From positions 1 through 64,000 of the forward strand of contig NZ_JBIQWA010000009.1 in NCBI RefSeq assembly GCF_046591575.1: a DNA stretch of 64,000 nucleotides, in the 5' to 3' direction. Numbering within the stretch: the stretch's first letter is position 1; each line of letters opens with the position of its first letter. Below, one piece after another: positions 15,621 through 22,797 of the stretch. Below the pieces are notes generated by a model that saw only the letters and a program-made list of their open reading frames with translations, did not search any database and was not told where the DNA came from. A program made the position numbers and the translations under genes. Source of the DNA: Marivita sp046591575. Lineage in GTDB: Bacteria; Pseudomonadota; Alphaproteobacteria; Rhodobacterales; Rhodobacteraceae.

Positions 15621-15652
15621 CAAAACCCGAAGAACACTTTCTCTTTTTCCGG
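15621..15652 (-). promoter_or_regulatory. Shared backbone promoter motif, copy 6 (degenerate)
   Basis: Minus-strand GGAAAAAGAGAAAGTGTTCT, about 85 bases before the 15536 start. It keeps GAAAAAG and AAAGTG but not GGGC, so it is the weakest member. Confidence 0.35.
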
Positions 15653-15816
15653 CCCCTTTGGGCACACAACAAAACCGAAAAGCCCGGCCCTTCTGCCGAA
15701 GCCATTGATTTCATGCAGCAATTCCAGATCGGCAACGCATATCGGCAAAACCTTGCTTGAAAGTACGAAATGTGTTTATTTTTCAATTACTTTGCAAACA
15801 TGGAAGATCGGCAAAA

Positions 15817-17019
15817 ATGCTGGAAACACCCGCCAGGATCGAACCCTGCTTCTTCGAGGAGCATATTCCCACAGAACTGGCAGACCTTTCGGTCGACATC
15901 CAGAGGGAAGCCACCGGGCTGGGACAAGGGTTGCATCCTGACAGCGCAGCCGAGCTTGCCGATCTCGTCCGCGTGATGAACTGCTACTACTCCAACCTGA
16001 TCGAAGGACACAACACGCGCCCCCGCGACATCGAAAGGGCGCTGGCGGGCGCCGAGCTTGAGGAAGAAACCCGTCCCCTCGCCCTTGAGGCCCGAGCGCA
16101 CGTCATCGTTCAACGGGCCATCGACGAGATGCATCGCAAGGGCACCCTGCCCCGCCCCACATCCGTCGAATTCCTGACTTGGGTCCATAAGAGCTTCTAC
16201 GAAGAGATGCCGGATGAGTTTCGGGTCATCGAACATCCCGACGGCACACAAGAGCCCATCGTTCCGGGACGCATGCGCCAGGATGATGATCGGGAAGTTG
16301 CGGTCGGGCGCCACCTACCTCCTTCATCGTCGCGCGTCGCGGCATTCATGGACCATTTCGACAAACGATTTCAGATTGCGGCGCGGTCTTCGAGCGGACG
16401 GATCATCGCGATCGCCTCTGCACATCACCGGCTCAACTACATCCACCCTTTCCCGGATGGGAACGGTCGTGTCAGCAGACTGATGTCTCATGCCATGGCC
16501 CTCACAGCGGGGATTGGTGGCCAAGGGCTCTGGTCCGTATCACGTGGGCTGGCCCGCGGGCTAACCGATCGGGGCGAGTACAAACGGATGATGGATCTGG
16601 CCGACAGTCCACGCCGCGGAGACCGCGACGGACGGGGGAACCTGTCAGAAGCGGCACTGAAGACGTTTAGTGAATGGTTCCTAAAGGTGACGCTCGACCA
16701 GATCACCTTCTCAGCAAGATTGTTCGATCTCGGCGGACTAGACCAACGGTATCGTCGTCTTGTTGCAGATACCATCGATGACAAGCGAGCGCCGGAACTA
16801 ATCTCGGCGGTTCTTCGTCATGGGGCACTGGAACGAGGCGATGCGCAGATTGTGCTCAAGACGTCCGAGCGTACTGCTCGCAACACGCTGAGTAAACTGA
16901 CCGCCGCCGGATACATGACGTCCGCCTCGCCGAAGACGCCAGTACGGTTGGCGTTTCCGTTGGATTATAGAGAGCGGCTCTTTCCAAACCTCTTTGGAGA
17001 CGGTGACATGCCCGTGTGA
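15817..17019 (+). CDS. Fic-family AMP-transferase-like protein
   Basis: A 400-residue cytoplasmic protein. The canonical Fic motif HPFPDGNGRVSR is at 210-221 with catalytic His210. An N-terminal inhibitory-helix motif SNLIEGHN (59-66) places it among Fic proteins that inhibit themselves by blocking the ATP gamma-phosphate site. A C-terminal winged helix (about 330-400, LKTSERTARNTLSKLTAAGYM) suggests DNA binding or autoregulation. Fic enzymes usually AMPylate a Tyr, Ser or Thr of target proteins. The start at 15817 has GGAAGA upstream; an earlier ATG at 15757 in the same frame is less likely. It lies between the accessory region and the replication module, where a maintenance role is plausible. 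Confidence 0.88.
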   Translation: MLETPARIEPCFFEEHIPTELADLSVDIQREATGLGQGLHPDSAAELADLVRVMNCYYSNLIEGHNTRPRDIERALAGAELEEETRPLALEARAHVIVQRAIDEMHRKGTLPRPTSVEFLTWVHKSFYEEMPDEFRVIEHPDGTQEPIVPGRMRQDDDREVAVGRHLPPSSSRVAAFMDHFDKRFQIAARSSSGRIIAIASAHHRLNYIHPFPDGNGRVSRLMSHAMALTAGIGGQGLWSVSRGLARGLTDRGEYKRMMDLADSPRRGDRDGRGNLSEAALKTFSEWFLKVTLDQITFSARLFDLGGLDQRYRRLVADTIDDKRAPELISAVLRHGALERGDAQIVLKTSERTARNTLSKLTAAGYMTSASPKTPVRLAFPLDYRERLFPNLFGDGDMPV

Positions 17020-17086
17020 CTGGCAACCGAAGCACCCTGTTTCTGGCCAAGTCCGCGAGCGAAGCCTCTGACCGTGTTGGAAAGAA

Positions 17087-17102
17087 GTTCACAGCTGTGA
17101 AC
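17087..17102. other. parS-like partition palindrome 1
   Basis: The perfect 16-bp palindrome GTTCACAGCTGTGAAC fits the GTT-N4-GC-N4-AAC form of RepABC partition sites bound by RepB. It lies 49 bases beyond the repC stop. An identical copy follows 45 bases away. Confidence 0.8.
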
Positions 17103-17131
17103 TATCCCGAGCTATCCTACTTGTCAGCCGA

Positions 17132-17147
17132 GTTCACAGCTGTGAAC
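17132..17147. other. parS-like partition palindrome 2
   Basis: Identical to the site at 17087-17102 and only three bases from the repC stop codon. Two identical 16-bp palindromes in 61 bases make chance very unlikely and allow cooperative RepB loading. Confidence 0.8.
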
Positions 17148-17150
17148 TCA

Positions 17151-18398
17151 TCATGCAGCATCCCGCCGCATCAAGGCCATGATCATCGGACCGCAGGAGA
17201 ACTCCCCAATTGCTGCCTTTGAAGATAGGGTTCTCAAGTAGCCTCCAGGTGATCGGATATCCGCAAACCGTTCAAGCATTGCAACGATCACAACAGACGC
17301 TTCTTCGGGACCCATATAGCGTTTCGCCTCGTCCCACGCGGACGGGGAAATACCCATCATGGGCCTGACCACATCAGCCACCCGGACCAGATCGTGCCAG
17401 TGGCGCACGGGCTGCTCGGAATACGCTTTGAATTCCTGACAGGAAGCGAGGACGAGACCAAGCGGTATGTTCGGCATCAGTTGATCGTCAATAGTTGCCG
17501 TTGAGTTGCCCTCATCTTCAGAACACAGATGACTATTGGCAACTTCTGGAGTTTCGCGCACAGCGCCTCCGCCCCGCGCTTTTTCTAAGCGAGGTTCAAG
17601 ATCATAAGAGTCTTTATTTGAATTCTGATAGTGCTGCTCAGAAACAGCATCATTGGTGCTCATATTTTCTGTTTCACAGCCATCCAGAAGGCTTCGGGCG
17701 TGATCTAAAGCTGACCCCAAAGCGTCTTCGATGCGCCTAAGGTCTTCCATTTCGAGTTTTCTGCGAAGATCTCGGGCCATTAGGGCCGCAAGATCAGAGA
17801 ATTGGTCCCAGACGCCCTGATCCGGACGAAGTGAGCGCCCGTACTCGGCCAGCCCTGCGAGGTCACGCCGCATGAGGCTCACAGTGGCACGTAAGCGCTT
17901 GTACCGCTCTTCTGCGGCCCGGACGGTCTCAGCGGCCTCACAAACCTCCTGGAAGCGTCGAACGAGCGGAGAGAGGTCGAACCCAAACGCAACCTTTTCG
18001 TCGCCGTAGCGGCGGGCATAGCGCTTCCCATTGGGGCTATCGCGCCGGACAACAAAGCCAGTCTGCACAAGGTTGGAGAGGTGGCGCCGCATCGTCGAGC
18101 AGGGCATGCCGTTCAGGCGCTCGCAAATCGCCTTGTTGGACGGATGTACAATCAATTCGCTGTCATTGCCTCCGAGAATTGTCGCTTGGTGAAAGCTGAC
18201 CAGCGCCTGAAGCACCGTCAAATCCCGATCGGACAAGCCGAACGCGACTCGAGCGGCAGCGAGCTCCCTCAGGACCTCCCACTTGTTGGCGCCGGCTGGG
18301 GGCAGGTCTTCTTGGGTCGCTGCCTGATGTTTCAGGATGGCAGCATCTATCGTTCGCCGGAACGGCGTTACGGGCGTGTAGTCCATTTTGTCATTCAC
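17151..18398 (-). CDS. repC: RepC replication initiator
   Basis: A 415-residue initiator of RepABC plasmids. The N-terminal half has the RepC winged-helix region: KWEVLRELAAARVAFGLSDRDLTVLQALVSF, LIVHPSNKAICERLNGMPCSTMRRHLSNLVQTGFV and RRDSPNGKRYARR. The C-terminal domain begins near GLVLASCQEFKAYS and ends IRSPGGYLRTLSSKAA, typical of RepC. In this family the origin lies inside repC and RepC acts mainly in cis. The translated start is a GTG at 18398; an in-frame ATG at 18386 is the alternative, and neither has a clear ribosome binding site, as expected if the antisense RNA controls initiation. Third gene of the repABC operon. Confidence 0.95.
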   Translation of the reverse strand: MNDKMDYTPVTPFRRTIDAAILKHQAATQEDLPPAGANKWEVLRELAAARVAFGLSDRDLTVLQALVSFHQATILGGNDSELIVHPSNKAICERLNGMPCSTMRRHLSNLVQTGFVVRRDSPNGKRYARRYGDEKVAFGFDLSPLVRRFQEVCEAAETVRAAEERYKRLRATVSLMRRDLAGLAEYGRSLRPDQGVWDQFSDLAALMARDLRRKLEMEDLRRIEDALGSALDHARSLLDGCETENMSTNDAVSEQHYQNSNKDSYDLEPRLEKARGGGAVRETPEVANSHLCSEDEGNSTATIDDQLMPNIPLGLVLASCQEFKAYSEQPVRHWHDLVRVADVVRPMMGISPSAWDEAKRYMGPEEASVVIVAMLERFADIRSPGGYLRTLSSKAAIGEFSCGPMIMALMRRDAA

Positions 18399-18429
18399 GA
18401 AGACAAAAATATCCCGGTCCGCGAATCAC

Positions 18430-18526
18430 TTTGGACTTGCGGAAAATAGCTCCGGACACTACCTTGAAGGTGCTAGAAACAAGTTAGGGTCTCGTGGAGT
18501 GGTCGCTTTGCGGGACCTTTTCTTTT
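18430..18526 (+). ncRNA. Putative counter-transcribed RNA (inc RNA) in the repB-repC gap
   Basis: RepABC cassettes encode a small antisense RNA between repB and repC that represses RepC. The 165-base gap here fits. On the plus strand, opposite to repABC, an intrinsic terminator is visible: GGTC (18501-18504) pairs with GACC (18514-18517), followed by TTTTCTTTT. Upstream is a smaller imperfect hairpin around ACCTTGAAGGT. The promoter and exact 5' end cannot be fixed by eye. Confidence 0.55.
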
Positions 18527-18563
18527 GCCTTTTCGTGCCTCCTTCTTTGATTTCTGCTCTTCC

Positions 18564-19580
18564 TCAGTCTTCCGACCGCTGCTTCCAGCGTTCGTGAAGG
18601 TCTTCAATCATGTCATGCACTTGCGTCTCGACCCAATCGGCGAAGTCTCCACCCGCCAACTCGATCGATAGGCCCTTGGCAGTGCGTTTGACCGTGCCGC
18701 CGCGTTTGCCGCCGATCTTCAGCGGGACGCTGGAAGGTGGGGCAGGGGAGGGCGACTTGGCCGGTTTAATCGCCTTGGTCACAGCCTTTTCTACGGCCAG
18801 GAACGCTTGGATGGACGGGTCATTGGTAGAGGCAACGTCATCCACCACCATGGAGGTCTCGGCATTTTCACGTGCCTCTTTCGCGATCCCGATAAGGTCC
18901 TCGCAGTCCAGACCATTTTCGTCGATGGCCCGACCAAGGGATTCCCATCGGGGTCGGCCAATGCCATGGGCGGCGCCAATGGCGCGTACCAGATCCGGCC
19001 CGACCATGTCCGCGATCGCGATCGCCATAGATATGGACGACTTCGTGACGGTAAGAATTTCTGCAACCTGAGATTGATTTCCGAAGCCGGACGACACAAG
19101 GTCCTTTGCGAACAGGGCCTTTTCAATAAAAGACAAATCGCGCCGCCCCATGTTCTCCGAAATCTGAGCACGCAGAGCGCTGTCGTCATCCAGGTTGGTG
19201 ACTAACACGCGAACCTTGGTAACCTTATCGGACTGACGGATCGCCTCCAGCCTGCGTCGCCCATAGACCAAAAGGTAGCGATCATCTTCACCCGGCGCAC
19301 GTCGCACGAGGATCGGAACAGTCTGACCGTTCGCCTCAATCGCATCGCGCAAATCCAGTACATCGGCCGGGTCAAGCCGGTCCGCCATACGCCCGTCTTC
19401 GATGCTCGCCGGGTCCAGTTCCCAAACATGATGGGAATCGACCGCGTCGCGGGCGGACCGAAGGGCGCGATTCGAGGTCATCATCGGTGTCACAGCACCT
19501 GTCTGAGGGGCAGGGGAGGGGGCCCCAGCTGCCGCGAGACTGTCCAGCATTGACATGCGCTTCTTCTTGCCACTGGTCAT
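18564..19580 (-). CDS. repB: RepB partition protein (ParB family)
   Basis: A 338-residue ParB homologue of RepABC plasmids. It contains a ParB domain (WELDPASIEDGRMADRLD, ANGQTVPILVRRAPG, YLLVYGRRRLEAIRQS, RAQISENMGRRDLSFIEKA) and a helix-turn-helix (NQSQVAEILTVTKSSISMAIAI). It binds parS palindromes, here most likely the pair at 17087-17147, and works with RepA to segregate the plasmid. Its ATG overlaps the repA stop (ATGA), so the two are translationally coupled. A basic tail (KIGGKRGGTVKRTAKG) precedes the dimerisation end. No defects seen. Confidence 0.95.
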   Translation of the reverse strand: MTSGKKKRMSMLDSLAAAGAPSPAPQTGAVTPMMTSNRALRSARDAVDSHHVWELDPASIEDGRMADRLDPADVLDLRDAIEANGQTVPILVRRAPGEDDRYLLVYGRRRLEAIRQSDKVTKVRVLVTNLDDDSALRAQISENMGRRDLSFIEKALFAKDLVSSGFGNQSQVAEILTVTKSSISMAIAIADMVGPDLVRAIGAAHGIGRPRWESLGRAIDENGLDCEDLIGIAKEARENAETSMVVDDVASTNDPSIQAFLAVEKAVTKAIKPAKSPSPAPPSSVPLKIGGKRGGTVKRTAKGLSIELAGGDFADWVETQVHDMIEDLHERWKQRSED

Positions 19581-20764
19581 GTGCGCCCCCAGGTTTTCTG
19601 GATTAGGTCGGCGATCTCGTCATTCAGCGTATTCAGGCTCTCAATCGCGCGATCATAGGTGGAACGCGTGAACGCGCTGCGTTCCACTTCATAAAGTGTC
19701 TGCTTGGTCAGGCCCGCATCTGAGATGGCTGTAGACTTCAACATGGGCGAATTCAGCACGGCTTCGCCGTACATTGTTCGCAGGAAAGCCACGATGCGGT
19801 TCTGCGGCGCATCCTGCGGCTCGTAGCGGGTCAAAACATAGCGCATCCAGTCATGAGACATGTCAGCGCCGCTCTCGGCAATCACGTCCATGAGGTCGGC
19901 TGTCATGCGGAGGAATTGCGACATGGACATCACATCGAGCATCTCTGGATGGATGGTCACCAGAACGCCCGTGGCCGCGGACAGGGCGGACATGGTCAGA
20001 AAGCCAAGCTGCGGCGGGCAATCTATGACGACCACGTCGTAGTCCTCATCGACCTGGGCCAGCGCCTCCTTCACGCGGAAGAAGAAAAGTCCGGCATTGC
20101 CCTGCGCCAGCGCGCGCGGGGTGTCGTGCTCGAACTCCATCAATTCGAGGTTGCCGGGGATCAAGTCCAAATTGGGGATATAGGTCTTGCGGATGACCGA
20201 CCGGATCGGCTCCGGGTCCTCATAGCGGATCGCATCGTAGAGAGTGCCGCCATCTTCGAGGTCCAATTCCGGCTGAACGCCGTGCAGCGCGGTGAAGGAA
20301 GCTTGTGGGTCAAGATCAATGCCCAGCACACGATATCCGCGCAGGGCAAGCCGTTGGGCGAGATGGGCAGAGGTTGTTGTTTTTCCGGACCCGCCCTTGA
20401 AATTCATCACGCCGATGACCTGAAGATGATCACCCTCTCGTCGTCCGGGAACGTAATCGCCCGGCTTGCGAGCGGTTTTTTCAAGGAGCACACGCAGCGC
20501 TTGGATATCCTGCGCCGAGTAAAGACGACGGTTGCCGGCGGTCAGCTCGGGAGAAGGCCCTTTGCCATCCAAGTTGAGTTTGCGAAGATAGGAATCGTTT
20601 ACGCCGAGCAGCGCCGCAGCCTCACCAGAGGTGAATTTGCGCATGGTCTTCTCGGCATCGGGTGGAAACAGGCTCTCACGTTGCGAATGCAACTGGTTCG
20701 CCAGCCATTCCGAATGCTGGCGGATCACCGCGTTGAGATCCTCATGCACAAAGGTATTATCCAT
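19577..20764 (-). CDS. repA: RepA partition ATPase (ParA family)
   Basis: A 395-residue Walker-type ParA ATPase. An N-terminal DNA-binding region (FTSGEAAALLGVNDSYLRKL, about 44-63) is followed by the deviant Walker A motif KGGSGKTT (123-130), the A' block DYDVVVIDCPPQLG and the ParA block VTIHPEMLDV-SMSQFL. RepA moves RepB-parS complexes and represses the repABC promoter. The ATG at 20764 has GAGAGGG upstream. A likely RepA operator lies upstream at 20804-20839. First gene of the operon. Confidence 0.95.
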   Translation of the reverse strand: MDNTFVHEDLNAVIRQHSEWLANQLHSQRESLFPPDAEKTMRKFTSGEAAALLGVNDSYLRKLNLDGKGPSPELTAGNRRLYSAQDIQALRVLLEKTARKPGDYVPGRREGDHLQVIGVMNFKGGSGKTTTSAHLAQRLALRGYRVLGIDLDPQASFTALHGVQPELDLEDGGTLYDAIRYEDPEPIRSVIRKTYIPNLDLIPGNLELMEFEHDTPRALAQGNAGLFFFRVKEALAQVDEDYDVVVIDCPPQLGFLTMSALSAATGVLVTIHPEMLDVMSMSQFLRMTADLMDVIAESGADMSHDWMRYVLTRYEPQDAPQNRIVAFLRTMYGEAVLNSPMLKSTAISDAGLTKQTLYEVERSAFTRSTYDRAIESLNTLNDEIADLIQKTWGRT

Positions 20765-20803
20765 CTGCCCTCTCGCTTCCGAGACATCGCGTCTTTGGCG
20801 TGT

Positions 20804-20839
20804 TCACGGAAATTGACGTTTTTTGCCTCGTTTCCGTGA
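20804..20839 (-). promoter_or_regulatory. repABC promoter-operator
   Basis: TCACGGAAA (20804-20812) and TTTCCGTGA (20831-20839) form a perfect 9-bp inverted repeat with an 18-base spacer, 40-75 bases upstream of repA. This is where RepA/RepB autorepression acts in RepABC plasmids. The remaining 20840-21034 shows no gene that I can support. Confidence 0.6.
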
Positions 20840-21034
20840 CTATTGGCGCAAGAGTCGGATTCGCGCAAGGTTTTTCCACATCTAGTGGGCGGGTCGTCAC
20901 CGAACACAAGGCTGTTAGGCTTCCTGCTGCATGGTGTAACGCACCGCATCTCACGAAAAGGGACAGGGGAGAACTCTTGTCGGAGGGCTCCAGCATGGCT
21001 TTGAGCGCACCAGAGCTTGCCTTTTGGCAGTTCT

Positions 21035-21060
21035 GGATATACATTATTGGATGTTTATCC
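21035..21060. promoter_or_regulatory. vapBC operator
   Basis: GGATATACAT and ATGTTTATCC form a 10-bp inverted repeat with one mismatch around a 6-base spacer. It ends 17 bases before the vapB start, the usual position for VapBC autoregulation. Confidence 0.65.
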
Positions 21061-21077
21061 ATGCATGAGAGGACAAG

Positions 21078-21305
21078 ATGCAAGTTGCCAAATGGGGAAA
21101 CTCCCTTGCCGTCCGGCTACCCGCGGATCTTGTGAGAGAACTCGGCTTAAAGGAAGGCGATCAGGTCGACCTGGTAAAGGACGATGGAACCATTCTTGTG
21201 AGACGCCAACCTCGCGCCGATGAAGTTCTACAAGGGCTAAGGCGGTTTCGCGGAAAACTGCCCAAGGACGCGCGTCTAAGCCGCGACGCCGCGCATGAGC
21301 GCTGA
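21078..21305 (+). CDS. vapB: VapB-like antitoxin (AbrB/MazE type)
   Basis: A 75-residue antitoxin. The first 45 residues form an AbrB/MazE DNA-binding hairpin (QVAKWGNSLAVRLPADLVRELGLKEGDQVDLV), and the basic C-terminal tail (RRFRGKLPKDARLSRDAAHE) should insert into the toxin groove. It overlaps the downstream PIN toxin gene by 11 bases, as expected of a coupled pair. GAGAGGA lies before the ATG. It probably stabilises the plasmid by killing segregants. Confidence 0.9.
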   Translation: MQVAKWGNSLAVRLPADLVRELGLKEGDQVDLVKDDGTILVRRQPRADEVLQGLRRFRGKLPKDARLSRDAAHER

Positions 21306-21690
21306 ATTCGCAGACACGAATGTTGTGCTCTACCTGCTCGACGATGGTCCAAAGGCTGAGAGGGCGGAGGAAATTCTGGGGCAGGGACCCCGGATCAGCG
21401 TTCAGGTCCTGAACGAAGCGATGGTAAATTGCCGACGGAAAGCTGGTCTCAGTTGGGAAGATACCGGAGCGTTTCTTGAGGGTATTAAGTCCTTATGCCC
21501 TGTCGAGGACCTCACGATTCAAACCCATCAAGTGGGTCGCGCGTTGGCAGCGAAGTACCAGTTATCGGTCTATGACTCGATGATCGTGTCTGCCGCGCTG
21601 ATCGCTGGGTGCACGACGTTATGGACTGAGGACATGCACGACGGATTGCTGGTCGAAGATCGGCTGCGCGTCGTCAATCCATTTGCCTGA
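21295..21690 (+). CDS. vapC: VapC toxin (PIN-domain ribonuclease)
   Basis: A 131-residue PIN-domain ribonuclease. The acidic active-site residues are visible: FADTNVVLYLL (first Asp), VLNEAMVNC (Glu), YDSMIVSAALIAGC (Asp) and LWTEDMHDG (Asp/Glu), which hold Mg2+. VapC toxins cut tRNA or rRNA. The gene overlaps vapB upstream and ends in a 17-base overlap with the convergent recombinase gene, so transcription of one could interfere with the other. No defects seen. Confidence 0.9.
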   Translation: MSAEFADTNVVLYLLDDGPKAERAEEILGQGPRISVQVLNEAMVNCRRKAGLSWEDTGAFLEGIKSLCPVEDLTIQTHQVGRALAAKYQLSVYDSMIVSAALIAGCTTLWTEDMHDGLLVEDRLRVVNPFA

Positions 21691-22570
21691 CCAGCAACCC
21701 AAGTCGCTCCGCCCGTTCCAACAGCATCCTGACGGAGGACGGTTGCCAGCTTGTACGTCCCCGTGGAGTCCGCTCACGCATGGATTCCAATCGGTCGCAG
21801 ATCGCCTGTAGCGTGATATCGGGGTCCGAACCTTTGATGGCCGCCACGATGGCAGGCAGGCGATCGTCGGTTTCGCGGCGTCCGGCGCGGCCAAGCACTT
21901 CATCGGGCAGAAACCCGTCGCGCACATATGCCTTTACGGCGCGAAGCAAGCGGCTTTGCGTCCAGCGTCGATCATGGGGCAGGGGGCCATTGATAATCTG
22001 CAAGACGTCTTCCCAAGCCATATCGGGGCGCAAGCGGCGCACATGGGGTACCCAATCCTGCGCGGTCTCGTTCAGGCGCTCCATGTAGCCGTCCTGTCGC
22101 GCCAGCCGCACCTTGCGCAGCGCGACGGGATCCTTGGCGCTTAGCCCAGGATTGCCACCAACGCGACCCTTGGCGCGCGCAGAGGCAAGCCCGGCCTTTG
22201 TGCGTTCGCGGATCAGAGCGCGTTCGAACTCGGCTGCGGCGCCCAGAACCTGCAGCGTAAACTTGCCCTGCGGTGAGGACGTGTCGATCGGGTCTTGCAG
22301 GGAGCGGAAGAAGGCACCCTTCGCCTCCAGACTCTCGATCACCTCGAGAAGATGCGACAAGGACCGCGCAAGCCGGTCGATCCGCACGACGACCAGCGTG
22401 TCGCCGATCTGAACGCGTTCGAGAACGCGCGCAAGCACTGGCCGCGCGCGATTGCCGCCTGAGGCGTGTTCTTCGAAGATTTCGACGCATCCCGCGATTT
22501 GCAGGGCCTCAGACTGGGGCAGGGGTGTCTGATCCTCTGTCGATACGCGCGCATAGCCAATCAGGGGCAT
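21674..22570 (-). CDS. Serine recombinase (resolvase/invertase family)
   Basis: A 298-residue site-specific recombinase beginning MPLIGYARVSTEDQ with nucleophile Ser10. The catalytic domain continues with VVVRIDRLARSLSHLLEVIESL and the long E helix GKFTLQVLGAAAEFERALIRERT. Beyond residue 140 it has an extended C-terminal part with GRVGGNPGLSAKDP and two helical segments ending SWQPSSVRMLLERAERLGLL, longer than the about 185 residues of Tn3 resolvases. It may resolve plasmid multimers. A candidate crossover site lies in its promoter region (22581-22618). Upstream in-frame codons lack a ribosome binding site. Confidence 0.88.
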   Translation of the reverse strand: MPLIGYARVSTEDQTPLPQSEALQIAGCVEIFEEHASGGNRARPVLARVLERVQIGDTLVVVRIDRLARSLSHLLEVIESLEAKGAFFRSLQDPIDTSSPQGKFTLQVLGAAAEFERALIRERTKAGLASARAKGRVGGNPGLSAKDPVALRKVRLARQDGYMERLNETAQDWVPHVRRLRPDMAWEDVLQIINGPLPHDRRWTQSRLLRAVKAYVRDGFLPDEVLGRAGRRETDDRLPAIVAAIKGSDPDITLQAICDRLESMRERTPRGRTSWQPSSVRMLLERAERLGLLVRQMD

Positions 22571-22580
22571 GAAATCCGGC

Positions 22581-22618
22581 CGTTTGCAATTTAAGATATC
22601 TCCAATAAACGACCGTTT
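22581..22618. other. Candidate resolution site for the serine recombinase
   Basis: CGTTT (22581) and AAACG (22607-22611) bracket a 31-bp AT-rich segment with a GATATC centre. AAACG/CGTTT recurs at 22607-22618. Sites of this form next to a recombinase start often serve as res site and operator. Low certainty. Confidence 0.3.
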
Positions 22619-22770
22619 GAAAACGAATGCAAGCAAGTGATCTCTTGTCGTGCTGGTGCACAATCCCCTTGGTTTTCTTGCACTGAGCGCGATCTGAGAG
22701 GTTCCGCCGACAGTCGCGCGTCCGTACTATACAAAGAGCGCGGGCAACTGCCACAAAATCGCTTGGGTAA

Positions 22771-22796
22771 TGTGCATAATATAGATATTTTGCACA
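22771..22796 (+). promoter_or_regulatory. Palindromic operator of the 22798 gene
   Basis: TGTGCATAATA and TATTTTGCACA form an 11-bp inverted repeat with one mismatch and a 4-base spacer, ending one base before the start codon at 22798. A protein bound here would block transcription start or translation, suggesting autorepression by the winged-helix product. Confidence 0.6.
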
Positions 22797-22797
22797 T

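Noticed and set aside
15727..15812. Three ATCGGCAA repeats before the Fic gene as possible iterons.
   Set aside because: They are short, irregularly spaced and not near repC's expected origin. RepABC plasmids replicate from inside repC and need no iterons.
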